From Acheta domesticus (Eukaryota > Arthropoda > Insecta > Orthoptera > Gryllidae), in NCBI GenBank assembly GCA_031308135.1, contig JAHLJT010009419.1:182916856-182980855 (forward strand): a DNA stretch of 64,000 nt, written 5' to 3'. A program made the translations under genes and the position numbers. This document shows, piece after piece, positions 11,858 to 22,408 of the stretch. Position 1 is the first letter of the stretch. Each line of letters opens with the position of its first letter. Under the pieces are notes generated by a model. The model searched no databases and was not told the DNA's origin. It saw nothing but the letters and a program-made list of their open reading frames with translations.

Positions 11858-12889
11858 TTAGGGTTTTTTTGTAACGGTAAACTACAGACGCCATTTTTAG
11901 GCGGGATTGAGCAAGGAATTGAGGAGGCCGACGCGGTTCCCAATCAGCCCAGACAGCAGGATCTCACACGCAGAACTTCGAAAATAGTTTTCCGAGTAAT
12001 TGTTTGGACACTTGAGAACCAAATCGAGCGTGATATGTATATGCAGATATATATCTCTATTTCACAAACATGTAATATTGTGTTATATTATTGGTTTCAT
12101 ATATTATAAATTAGATAATACCAGGTATGCATAACCAAAAATGCATAGAGTCGAAATTGGAAGTGCGTTTACTTTTTAAGGATTAGCTAATTTCAATTTC
12201 ATGGCTAATTTCATGGCATTTTAACACCTAGTGGCATGAAAATCGCCACCAATAATGAATATCAGTTCAAGAGAGGTGGCAAGCGTGTTTTAGAGGAATA
12301 AGATTATCACGAGTGCGGCAATGGAAAGACCGTATCATTCAAATCTCCGAAAAATGTAAGTAATAAATCGTAATTTCACAATTTCCTGTCATTAAGTTGT
12401 TTCTTACCAGGCGTACATGAGTCAAAAGTAAAATTGATACTCAAGTGGAAAGATATGGAAATACAGCAGGCTGAAATATCGCGTTCTATCTGGTTCCCAG
12501 ACCGCTCATCTGAAAGTTGAGTTTCCTACCTGAGCTGGTGGGATGCTGCTGTTAATGGTTTGGATTGACCCGTCGTTGACCCGTCAGAATACGCGTCCGC
12601 TCATGATCTTCGTCATGATTGTGCCCTCTAAACACCGACAGTGACCATATAATTGTTTATAAATGTTTTTCGAATTGTTAAAAGCACTTCAAAATTTGGT
12701 TTCTGGCTGTTCCTTTATGCACTACGTGCTGGCAGAGTCATACAAAATGCATACGTTTCTCGTTTGGGTTGTTTGCATTACAATGCAATGCGGTCACGTT
12801 AGAAAGAATTGACATTTTTTTCGATTTCTGATAACCATCTTGTTCATGTATAGTTAACTCCTGCTGTTATCCAGCCTCACTCAATAGCT
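11858..12889. other. Unassigned stretch
   Basis: No gene or shared repeat recognised. The phrases CCTAGTGGCATGAAAATCGCC (12228-12248) and later blocks do not match other parts of the window. Confidence 0.4.
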
Positions 12890-13060
12890 CCTTCTCCTGG
12901 AGGCATGGGGGCTATAACACTGGATTCCTAATTCATGTTCTCGGACTTGTCCCGGCTGGGGCTGGCGAATTTTTTAAGGGCGTAAAATCCTATGTGCCGT
13001 GTCACATTTGTAGTATGTAAAATGACCCTGGCAGGTTGCTGGTTAAATTAAATCCCTTCG
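12890..13060 (+). mobile_element. Degraded SINE related to family B
   Basis: The order of blocks follows family B: a GGATTCCTAATTCATGTTC-like head, TTTTTAAGGGCGTAAAATCC (compare TTTTTAAGGGCGAAAAAATC), then GTAGTATGTAAAATGACC (compare GCATGTAAAAGATCC) and GGTTAAAT. The 3' hairpin core and tail are not seen. The match is diverged, so it may be a sister family rather than an old B copy. Confidence 0.5.
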
Positions 13061-15140
13061 GCAATTTCCCACCCTAACAAGATATTACGTCCGAAGGGAT
13101 ATGATAAATTTACTCCATTATCTGGCGGAGAAAGTAAGAATCTCATCCAGGCGTTCCAAGGGGCGCCCGCAGACCGAGCCTGCTTGAAAGATTCGGTACA
13201 TCCGCGAGGAGGATACTCCTGAAAATACTTCTTCATGCGTCCTCAAATTCTGTCAAAAATTCATCTTCAATCTTTTCCAGAATTTTCTTTCCCCTGGAAT
13301 GATTCAGCATTTTACATATTAAATGCACTATTAACCGATGATAACACATCAAATGACTTAGATTGTCACATATTATCAAAAACAATCTCTTCCCTCTTCA
13401 TGTTGCTTCTATTGAAGATTTTACAATTCGAGAGCTTTAATTCGCTTCTAGTAATTTTAAAACTAAGGAAGTTCCAGGTAACAATTGTATTACAAAGTAT
13501 ACATTTTAAACTGTTATATCCAAAAAACTGTTTCTATTTATTAACTAAGTTTAATTTTTGTTGAAAATAGGGCAAATTTTCACCACTGTAGAATATTTCT
13601 GAATTCAGTTTTTCCCAAGAATCCAAGTGATACAATAATTCACTATCGTCCCATACGTTCATTGTAATTATTTGGATATTTTCTAGAAAAATTGATTTTG
13701 AAGAGAATAAATGAAGAAATGGGAAATTCTTTTAATAATTCACAATATGGATTTCGTAATGAAAAACCAGCAGTTATCGCTCTTGAAAAGTTTGATCTGA
13801 AGTACAAATGGTGTACTTCTTCCATGATTAGTTTAGTTATTTATCGAGGTTAATTTAAAATTGGCGCTTCGTTCCTTTTTTGTAAAAACCGTCCCATTGT
13901 TTTATATGAAAAACATAGGAGACAAGATTCAATCCCAGCTATGTATTCAACTATTAGAAGAATGGTCGAAATTTATTTTTTAAAAATGCGATTTTGATCT
14001 GAAAACGTTTTTTCATATTAATAGGTTACTTTCGTTTTACTTGCCCCCTGGAACATTATTATTTGACAAATAAAAGAAATACGATCATAGAAATATTTAG
14101 GTACGTATTTTGGATATTAAACTAAATTTTCAAATACATATTTGTTCTGTTTTTTATAGCGAAAGCGAACTTTCTCTCAAGCTCTCTTCTTCAACTGCGT
14201 AAAGAAAGCTTTCTCGCAAATTTTTCATATCGGGTTTAATTTTCATTTATTATAAATTGTAATAAATCATTTATTATTTATTTTTAAACTTATTGTTTTT
14301 TATACTGTTAATGAAAATCATGATGAAAATTATTTTAAATTACTTTTAATGAATGCAAAATTGTTCAAATTGATCATTATTATAAATATTATGATGTTAT
14401 GCATTTGAAAATCCTAAGAAATTTCCAGGATAGGAGCAGAAAAATCTGTATTTGCTCAAATAAATTAATACAAATCAAAGTTCTGAAAGGAAGCCAAAGT
14501 CAAAAACACGAGTATATAACTGAGGCTGATGGTCGTCTCCCACAAAATTACCCCACACGATAAAAAAATAAATAAAGGAATAAGTATTATCCCTTTAAAT
14601 GCTCTCCTTTTGCTCTCCCGAAAGACTGAGACGTGGTTCTGGACATCCCTTCCCCGCTCTCCTCTTAAACATATTCTACGTATCGTCACGAAACAGCAAA
14701 AACAACAACAATAAATTAAAAGTTTCAACAATAAATCAAGCATCAAAAAAAAGCATCAACAATAAATTAAAAGTTTCTTAAAACACTATATTAACTCACT
14801 ATTGATAACTCATGCGCCACTGCACAGGCGATGTGTTAGGTACAATACTTAAGATTCTTGTACGTAAAGCGTATCAGTAGCTGCGTGTCTGAGTGTCAAA
14901 CGGTTCCCAGAAAAACACTAGCAAAAAAACAGACATCTCATAAAAAGTCGAGACTGCTCGAGAAACTAAAAGCGAAAACCCACTCGAGTTGGAGAGTGGC
15001 TCTTGCAGCAGTTCGAACGGAGCAAATCATCGCTGCGGGTGCCGTCCTCACGGAGCTGTCACGGGCCGTGCCCGGAGCGCTGCGACGCCCTTCGCGCTGA
15101 CGTCACCCGCCGGGAACGTCGCTCACGACGTCTCCGGACC
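13061..15140. other. Unassigned, mostly AT-rich stretch
   Basis: Includes CCCTTCGG and CCGAAGGG inverted blocks at 13050-13100, and a short direct repeat ACAATAAATTAAAAGTTTC at about 14708 and 14758. A small GC-richer patch at 14985-15135 contains a perfect CRE-like palindrome TGACGTCA at 15098-15105. No exon can be supported. Confidence 0.4.
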
Positions 15141-15147
15141 AAACGCT

Positions 15148-15552
15148 GTTGCCAACCGTCACGATTTTGTCGGGACAGTCCCGATTTTTTTTAATTTGTC
15201 CCGCGTCCCGGCAGAAACCTAGTCGGGGCGGCAATTGTCCCGATATTTTAGACTTTTCCTTTAAAAAGTTAATTTTTGTTTATAAAATTGATTTTTTACA
15301 ATAATTTTAAGTTTTTTTTTGTATTCGAAGCTTAAGGTAAAGAAAATGCCTAAAATTGCCCTTAATTTTCCAAAATTTACCCCGGACCGCTCCACTTTTC
15401 AGGTGGTTGGAGCTTAGTCCCGATTTCATCTAGACAAAAGTTAATTTTCAAAAAAAATGTTGCCCTTAATTTTCCAAAATTTACCCCGTACCACCCCACC
15501 TTTCAGGTGGTAGGACCTGAGTCCCGATTTCATCTAGACAAAAGTTGGTAAC
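15148..15552. mobile_element. Probable MITE with an internal tandem duplication
   Basis: The ends are inverted: GTTGCCAACCGTCACGATTT at left, GTTACCAACTTTTGTCTAGA as the reverse complement at right. Repeated CCCGATTT/CGGGAC blocks lie just inside. An 85-bp unit starting GCCCTTAATTTTCCAAAATT occurs twice, at 15358-15442 and 15462-15546. The second copy ends at the right terminus, so the right end of the element has been duplicated inward. No coding capacity. Target duplication not resolved. Confidence 0.6.
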
Positions 15553-15825
15553 CGTGCTCCGGAGTGTCGAAGCAGCGCGTCCGAGGACCGCGCCCGGGGG
15601 CGGTCGTAACTCTGCGCGGGCGGCGCGCCCTCGCCCCGGGCTCCCGACGGCGCGCGCGCAGCGCACAGTGTCCGGGAGACGCCTTCCTCAGGGCGAAATG
15701 CGCGAAGGTCGCAAAATGGTGGCCGAAACGTTGCCGCCTGTGCCTAGGGCGCGGCCTCTCCCGGCTCTCCCGACATCCACTGATTCCGGCCGCGATTCTG
15801 TACTCCCTCGCAGGCGGTCTAGTAA
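15553..15825. other. GC/CpG-rich island
   Basis: CpG-dense tract (CGCCCGGGGGCGG, CGGCGCGCGCGC). Frames on both strands are arginine/alanine-rich and not recognised. It lies between two mobile elements. Confidence 0.5.
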
Positions 15826-16880
15826 AACAAAGCCGCCTGCGGTTAGTAGGTAGCTTTCCGGTAGGTGGCCTTGGCTGAATCCTGCATGTAAATTGCCAGG
15901 AAACGGTTCAATGTAAAAGTTTAACTTAAGTTACCATAAGGCGTAGAAAAAGTACCGTACGAAACTCGATGCAATGGGTATTAATACACTCATGTGAAGT
16001 TTACGATACTCGCTCATTCCTTCAGTGGCGTAGCGTCAGGGGACGCTGAGATGCTGAGCATCCCCGTATATAAGAACCTTAAATACTGTATTGATAATCT
16101 TACAAGTGGTCTGTTGAGCGAAACACGTTTTGTATTAATTTTAAATTGATTTCCTATGATTGAATTCGGCGGGCTGTTGAAGCTGGCCTCTGATTGCTTG
16201 GAAGCTAAAATACTTCAGCGTCTGCCGCCAGATTGCGACGAGCAATGACGCAAGCGCAGATGGCAAGGTTTCCCTCTCCCCTCTTCACCCCTGGCTCAGA
16301 GAAACCCGACTGCTTTACGCTAGCGTCTACTGCGGAAAGAAGCTCGTTTGTGCACGAGAGCGCAGCACACTTCAGGCGTTCAGTAAATTATCTTTCTCTC
16401 TCTCACTCGGGAGTCCCCGCTTGGTCATGGGTACAAACTGTAGAAATAGTGCCTGACTACTATTTCTTAATTAATATCCAAGAAATTGTATGATCTCTTA
16501 AATAGATTACATATTATTTAAGTCTGCAATGTATAAATTAACAAATGGTCTTATTGCCATTCGCGTATAAGAATTAAAGCTGAGCCATTGTATAATTTGC
16601 TTTCAAGACATCGGCAGCCCTGACTGCTGTGAGGATTTTGTGGAAAGCGCCTACACCGTCGTAAGCAATCGAGATAGTGGAAGTAGTCCCAGTGTATCTG
16701 CCTTGTGTTGCGTTCGCCTGTTAGACGAAGTAGTTGATAGTGACATTTTGTGTGTTATTGTTGAGCATCCCCAAACGTGTGAGTCACGCTACGCCACTGC
16801 ATTCCTTGCTCGTATTGTAATATCACACTCGTGTATTAATACCCATCATTACATCATCATTTCATAATGTGCTATTACAG
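15826..16880. mobile_element. Palindromic element, copy 1, split by a hAT element
   Basis: The left part (15826-16014) matches copy 2 (18950-19220): GTAGGTGGCCTTGGCTGAAT, then AGAAAAAGTACCGTA and GGGTATTAATACACTC. The right part (16808-16880) is its own inverted counterpart, ending CGTGTATTAATACCC and TTTCATAATGTGCT. The two halves are separated by the 777-bp hAT insertion at 16023-16799. With that insert and one copy of its 8-bp duplication removed, the two arms abut as in copy 2. Confidence 0.8.
16023..16799. mobile_element. hAT-type non-autonomous transposon (777 bp)
   Basis: Ends CAGTGGCGTAGCGTCAGGGG and (reverse complement) CAGTGGCGTAGCGTGACTCA form the CAGTGGCGTAGC terminus common in hAT MITEs. 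GAGCATCCCC is also inverted just inside. CATTCCTT occurs at 16015-16022 and 16800-16807, an exact 8-bp target duplication, which is the hAT hallmark. The interior has no recognisable transposase. It is inserted at the centre of a palindromic element and is therefore younger than it. Confidence 0.95.
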
Positions 16881-16884
16881 ATAT

Positions 16885-17065
16885 GTAGAATTCAACCACT
16901 GTCTGAAGGAGAATTCCAGTGGCCGGTTCCTCTGATCGGTAGTTTTCCATAGTTTCTATGATCAATACCAAGTGAATGCACGAGCAGTACCCTACCAAAC
17001 GGGCCACGAATGACGCGCGATCTTTCGTCTCTCTTCCTTGTGCTATCATCACCTTCTTCAACTAA
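16885..17065. repeat. Unclassified repeat D, copy 1
   Basis: Matches 24556-24735 in the same orientation: GAGAATTC near the start, CTCTGAT-CGTAGTTTT, ATCAATACCA, GAGCA-TACC and CGCGCGAT-TTT. No ends, tail or coding signature can be seen. It follows directly on the palindromic element, and the second copy follows directly on another repeat. D may thus be a fragment of a larger element. Confidence 0.7.
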
Positions 17066-18121
17066 CTTATACTTCCATGCACTATACTACCACACATCTC
17101 GTGAGACCTCGCCGGAGATGGGCGCTTGCTCGGTTGAGGTAATGTCTCGTGGGGGAAGATGGAATCTTCACATTTTAGCAATATTGCTAAGCAATTCAAT
17201 CGAAATACTTATAAATAACAGAGTTTATTTTATTATACACATATGCAACACTCGCGGGTTCAAGCTTCTGCTGAGGCCTAGGCTGATCTGTACACATCCA
17301 AAGAAAGTCACTCGGTTTGCGTTTATTTCCTTTCTGCCTATCTTTATGATATTTTAGAAGCTGTCTTGTCAAGTGAGCGGAAATACGTATCACCTTAAAC
17401 ATTCCTGATTGCTTTTTGGTTCCAACCTATTTAAATGAGCCAGGCAACACAGCTCTCTTCCCTACCCAAAACACACAATTTCACCGAAATCGAACGGGAG
17501 TGCACAGTTCGGTAAACAGAGAACTCAGATAATAGAACTTCGATTAGTGAAGTTCCTACTATATATTGTTTGCTACACATGTAAGAAAACTCAACGGGGT
17601 TGCCAGACTTACTAATTTGAACTCCGTGTTCACGTATCGCAAGAAATGTTCAAAGTGACCTCTGCCTGCCTGAGCGCAGTCCTCTGTTTGTCTTCCAATT
17701 GAGTGCAGAACGCGTTCAAAACTGCTTGGTGTAGTGCGTACTGTCAGGTAGGTTTCCACACTGCGTTTATTTGTGAGATAGTTCGTTATGCCCAATGGGT
17801 CAAAGAATCGAATGTACTAATGACATGATGTCTCTCGGTGTTTGGTTGGCGTGTAAAATTCGCACTAGCGACTATGAATTTCTTCAAAAAAAAATTTGGT
17901 CTGTCCATCTGCGAGTTGGATATGCAAAACAGCATCTGCCAAAACAAATGTAATGTATGTATGCGAGATCGTTTACAATGGGCATGAAACAAACTTCTCA
18001 TTAAGCTGTTGATATTAGATTGAAAACCATAGAAAAGAACATACTCTCAAAACTATGTGATAAAGCTACGCATTGATATTATAGAAAATAATTCGCACGT
18101 AGGCTTGCTAATATACGTGAG
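17066..18121. other. Unassigned stretch
   Basis: No supported gene or repeat partner. Confidence 0.4.
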
Positions 18122-18445
18122 CTTGTTACCGAGCGAAGTGGTTCAGGCCGTAGACCGCTCACTTCTCATTCGAGAGGCCCGGGTTCAATCCCCATGCCGG
18201 GAATCCCAACTGGGGTTTTCCTCTGTCATCCAGGCAAATGCTGGGATAGTTCTACTGAAAGGCGACGATCGCGAAACTAGCATCGCTAGCCGGATTCGTT
18301 GACTGCGTGAAGTCACGAAAGTTAAGCGAATTCCAGACATCGCGGCTTACTCGTTGCGTGACCGACTGGGAGCCCCGGGATCTAACGGCGCAGAGGTCAA
18401 TTGCCCTTTACGGCACTTGTAATGGCTAAATACAAATGAAGACCT
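18122..18445 (+). mobile_element. tRNA-derived SINE, family A, near full length
   Basis: tRNA-like head with box A region ACCGAGCGAAGTGGTTC (18128-18144) and box B GGTTCAATCCC (18182-18192). The body contains GCCTGGATGACAG in reverse complement form, then CGTGACTTCACGCAGTC in reverse complement, and ends CTTGTAATGGCTAAATAC. A shorter minus-strand copy lies at 85-236. It shows no protein. The 3' tail is not a clear simple repeat. Confidence 0.85.
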
Positions 18446-18949
18446 TGAGGCATTAACATTCTATGCTACATTTATCATGAAATTGAAATATTAGCGCATT
18501 TCGACGTCCCATATATGTACCTAGATGTTGGGTTTTTATTCTAGGATTCGCTGTAAGATGGCAGTGATTTTCGTAAATTAACGTTCTTTTTCTACTCCCG
18601 ATGTATATTGATGCTGACGCTGTCATTTGATGGCTCTAACCAGTTGCTTAATGATACTTATTTTGATACAGTTTTTATTATCATACAGGTTCTTGACCAA
18701 TTACAGAGAAGTTAACAAACGCAATATTGACACATAATCAAACATTAAGAATTGTTCTAGTAAATGTTTCATTCTAGTGTGTGCATTAAAATTGCATTTG
18801 ATATTATTTTTTGCTTGTCAGTTCTAATTTATTTTATTATTGGTAATTTTTTCGTGGAATATTATTTAAAATTAAATGGATCGTAATTTCATTTTGTTCC
18901 TATTTGACTAGTGCAGTACTTCTTATGAGGCGGACAGGTAACCATAGCC
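18446..18949. other. Unassigned AT-rich stretch
   Basis: Nothing recognisable. Confidence 0.4.
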
Positions 18950-19220
18950 ACCTGCGGCAGCATTCGAGGATAGATTTAGGTAGCTGTCCCCTAGGTGGCC
19001 TTGGCTGAATCAACTGCCACGAAACTATTTATTTTAAAAGTTTGACTTAAAAAAGTCGTAGAAAAAGTACCGTATGAAACTCGATGTAATGGGTATTAAT
19101 ACACTCGTGTGAAATTTACGATAAGAGCGAGGAACTCGATCGTTCCTCGCTCGCATCGTAATATCACACTCGTGTATTAATACCCCATAATTAAATTATC
19201 GTTTCATAATGTACTATAAT
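18950..19220. mobile_element. Palindromic element, copy 2, uninterrupted
   Basis: Left segment shares CTAGGTGGCCTTGGCTGAAT and AGAAAAAGTACCGTATGAAA with copy 1. The centre is a near-perfect palindrome, GAGCGAGGAACTCGATCGTT then CCTCGCTC. The right arm (about 19141-19215) repeats the left arm in inverse through CGTGTATTAATACCCC and TTTCATAATGTACT. It is a foldback-type MITE with arms of about 70 bp. Confidence 0.85.
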
Positions 19221-20537
19221 CCCTGTGGGCAGAATGCAATGACTAAGCCTTTACTCATTGTTTTCTCGAAACTTAAGTATTGTGGCAAAGCGTGTTATTG
19301 CCCCGAGGTCTTGAAATACAAAGCTAGTTGAAAATTGTGCCCTTGCGCCAGGCGTTCGCGCACACTGTGGGGCGCCCCTGGCGACCGCGACGCATCCCCG
19401 AAGAGTAACTCAGCGGCGCGGAGGCTCAGCGCGACGACCGAGAGCGCAGCCGCTCCGCTCGAGCGGAGAGTTATTGGCGCCAGACGCCGTTCCGAGCGAC
19501 TCCTCAACCGCCGCTCTTCGTCCGAGTCGGCCGCCTGTCACGCCCGGCGTTTCTTTTTTATTTTTTTTATTTTATTTTTAATTTTATGATTCGGAGGTCC
19601 AAGTGTTAAATGTGCCGCTGCTGAGGATTGTATTTCAGCCTAGGCAATATTTCGAATCCGTTGTTTGTTAGGGAAAATCAAACAATACATGGAACCAGTT
19701 TCATTGTCAGAAAATATTAAATGAAGTAATTGGACGTAAAAATAAGTGCCATCTCGTTTAGCAAAACTGAGAAAATTTTGAATGATTTGCGAATTACGTA
19801 ATGGAAAAACTGACATTTTAAGGGTGCAAATTGAACATTTCTTTAGAATGCGCATCGCCACATCGGATATATCTCGTTCCATTGACTAACATCTTTCTTC
19901 AAAAGTTCATCCTACTTTGGAGGACCGATTTTAATGGAAGATTACAAAACATACTTGTTTCAAATTTTCACTTCAACAATTTATTTACGATTCAATTATT
20001 TATTTACATTCTTGTAGTTCGCGCATTTTTCTTCATCAGTTTATAACTTTTTTTAAAAGTTTCTCCTATTACACCACTCATAGTACTCTGATAATAGTTT
20101 CAACGTCAAAGTGTATCATTTAATTCACCTCAGAACTGTTATACGTGATGAAATTCATTATGACATTGGAGCGACGCTATATTCATAAAATCACAGTTTT
20201 ACTTGTAAATTACTTTTCAGCTTCTCTTACAAACATTTGTATCATCAGTGAAGATCTCAATGTAGCAAATACCAATCACGTTCTGCAATTTAAATTGCTC
20301 GGCTTCAAAGGGTAATCTCCTATTTATAAAGGAGGATAAGAGGAAATTTGGGAAAATGATTCAATAGAATATACTTCTTTACAGGCAAAATTGTTGACGT
20401 GAATTGCAATTTCTATTTTATGAGTACGCACTTCCCCTTTTAGTCTCTCTCCTTTCTTCTTTCTCTTTCGGACTTTCTTCTTCATTTCCATCTGTGTTTC
20501 CCCTCTCTTCCACTCCTCTATTTGTTTTTTAAAATGT
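19221..20537. other. Unassigned stretch with a GC-rich patch
   Basis: Positions 19340-19545 are GC/CpG-rich; the rest is AT-rich. A lysine-rich minus-strand frame at 20324-20584 is compositional and overlaps the start of the next repeat. Confidence 0.4.
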
Positions 20538-20766
20538 TCGGCCTTATGCCGCCACCCTGATTCAGGTTTTCTGGGTTTACTCAATCGCTTAAGGCGTATG
20601 CCGGGGTGGTCCCTAGTTTTGCTCTCCCAGACGTAAATGTACAGCTGGCCCTCGTCCTCTTAAAATATTACTACTCTGTATTAATGTAGATTGAGTGTTT
20701 AGGTGGAAGAGCAGGCCCTATGGCCTGAGCCTCGCCATCAATAAAGACATCTTTATTATTATTATT
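20538..20766 (+). mobile_element. Short interspersed repeat, family C, copy 1
   Basis: Matches the minus-strand copy at 39410-39662. Shared blocks are GGTTTTCTGGGTT-ACTC, AATCGCTTAAGGCGTATGCC and GGTCCCTAGTTTT, then the hairpin core at 20703-20741 (GGAAGAGCAGGCC, GGCCTGAG, CTCGCCA) and AATAAAGAC with an (ATT)n tail. The head has no tRNA boxes that I can see. The 3' core is the one found in SINE family B. It may be a SINE or a LINE 3' end. Its tail is shared with the LINE that follows on the other strand. Confidence 0.85.
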
Positions 20767-21225
20767 ACTGCTCCATATCACGACTACTGATGTTATGAGT
20801 CGGCTGAGTATAAAATCTACTCCAGGTTGCAACCAGCTACCTAAGGAGCAGATCTAGGGACTGTCGGTGCCTCTACAATACTTTGCGCAAAATGTGAGCT
20901 GTGCCAAATAAAGCAATTTCTTGCACTTCCCAGTCCTTTGAATGACCTGGAACTTTAGCCAAGTTCTTACACAAATTTTGCGGAACAACTCCCAGAGCTC
21001 CGATAACTATCGGTAAGACCTGTGCTTTTACGCCCCACATACAGTTGATCTCAATTTCCAAACTCTTGTATTTAAGACGTTTCTCTGCCTCCTTGGTTAC
21101 GACATTTTGATCGCAAGGCACAGCAACATCCACAAGTAGACACGATTTTTTCTCAAAATCCCGGATAACAATATCCGGTTTGTTTGCTGCTATCGTGCGA
21201 TCCGTTTGAATTTGTTGGTCGTACT
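20767..21225 (-). mobile_element. R4/Dong-like LINE, 5'-truncated 3' end in a TAA microsatellite
   Basis: The minus-strand frame encodes the C-terminal end of a site-targeted LINE polyprotein: TDRTIAANKPDIVIRDFEKK, CLLVDVAVPCDQNV, KEAEKRLKYKSLEIEI, ALGVVPQNL and GTAHILRKVL. The PD and LVDVA spacing fits the restriction-like (PD-D/ExK) endonuclease of these elements. The frame ends at 20873, followed by about 105 bp of 3' UTR. (ATT)n lies at 20753-20766 and (TTA)n at 21226-21242, so the fragment sits inside a TAA microsatellite. That matches the known preference of Dong. R4/Dong is the preferred clade, not proven. Confidence 0.8.
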
Positions 21226-21550
21226 TATTATTATTATTATTACTTCTTTGTGTAAATATTTCAATATGATTTTTCATTTAATAAACAACCAAGGGAAAAC
21301 GACGTTTGTGTTAGCCTACGAATGCATACCAGATTGAACAGAGAATAACAAAGAATAACGTTATCCGCGTGACTTGGTTCTGCAAAATATTCCAGTAACA
21401 CTTTTACAACTGTTTGCCGTCGTGTGGCGTCTCGTGATGGCGGAAGAGCGCTCCCACGTGGTCGGAGGCGGCTGTCCCCTGACGCAGCGAGATTCGTGAC
21501 ATGCGCTCTTTACAACCGCCGCTTTTTGCACCTCGGCCGACACGCAGCGC

Positions 21551-21595
<45 letters not shown>

Positions 21596-21691
21596 GGTGC
21601 GAGGCGAGGCGACCGCTGGTGGCGCTGCAAACGGGGGCAAAGACGAAAGAGAGCTTTGCTTCGGTGCCGAAAGTTACCGTGTTATTATCAC
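21226..21691. other. (TTA)n followed by a GC-rich patch with (GGC)n
   Basis: (TTA)n at 21226-21242. A GC-rich tract at 21420-21650 contains about 13 GGC/GCG triplets at 21551-21592. Frames through the triplet run read as poly-Ala, poly-Gly or poly-Pro and are not evidence of a gene. Confidence 0.6.
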
Positions 21692-22369
21692 TAGAGACCG
21701 GAAAAATATGTTGTATAAAACGTCAAATTATGTACATAAATATGTAATAAAATTAGTAAGAATATGTAATATATATGTAAAATCTGATATAATATGTAAT
21801 ATTAAAATTCTCTAATTAAAAATCATTTACATAGGAAGAAATTACATTTAGAAAAACTGCTCACCTTACCTACAACTTTCACTTTAGTAGTAAAAGCTTA
21901 ATCTACTGTAATCCAGGACCGTAGTTTAGCAGCCAGAATAATCGCAATAGAAGCCATCGCACAAACTGGCGAGATCTATGACCAGCAAACATACACTGAA
22001 GCATCTTCATCGAAGTGTTACACGCCAGTGATCATAAATTTTTCTCGGAAATTAAGGTTACAGATCACAAAACGCGGTGTCAATGGTGCTTTGGACACCT
22101 AGATTTCCCCAATAATGTAGGAAAAATGCTGAATTTTTAAATACATATTTTCATAAAAAATATGGAATTAAATAGAAGAAAATTGATAAAATAAGAAAAT
22201 ACATTGTGAAAAGAGCAAAATATGTAAGATAGTAGTAAATATGTCAAAAAATATGTGACGAAAAAATTCGATATTGTGTTAGGAGTGCTATAATTCGCCA
22301 AGATTACAATTTTCAGAAACGTAGGTAGAAAGACAAAAAATATGTAATTACATAAAAATCCGGTCTCTA
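21692..22369. mobile_element. hAT MITE, copy 1 (678 bp)
   Basis: Ends TAGAGACCGGAAAAATATGT and (reverse complement of right end) TTAGAGACCGGATTTTTATG. ATTATCAC flanks the element on both sides (21684-21691 and 22370-22377), an exact 8-bp target duplication. The AATATGTAA motif is repeated many times inside both ends, as in hAT subterminal repeats. No transposase. A second, diverged copy of similar length is at 30993-31647 in the same orientation. Confidence 0.93.
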
Positions 22370-22408
22370 ATTATCACCATCTCGTATCTAAAAGTTTCAG
22401 CCACTATA

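Noticed and set aside
15098..15105. CRE-like TGACGTCA (also at 53014-53021) as evidence of a promoter
   Set aside because: An 8-bp palindrome is expected about once per 65 kb by chance and neither site has other promoter features.
20324..20584. Lysine/arginine-rich minus-strand frame as a small nuclear protein
   Set aside because: It overlaps the family C repeat at its 5' end and the rest is simple purine-rich sequence.
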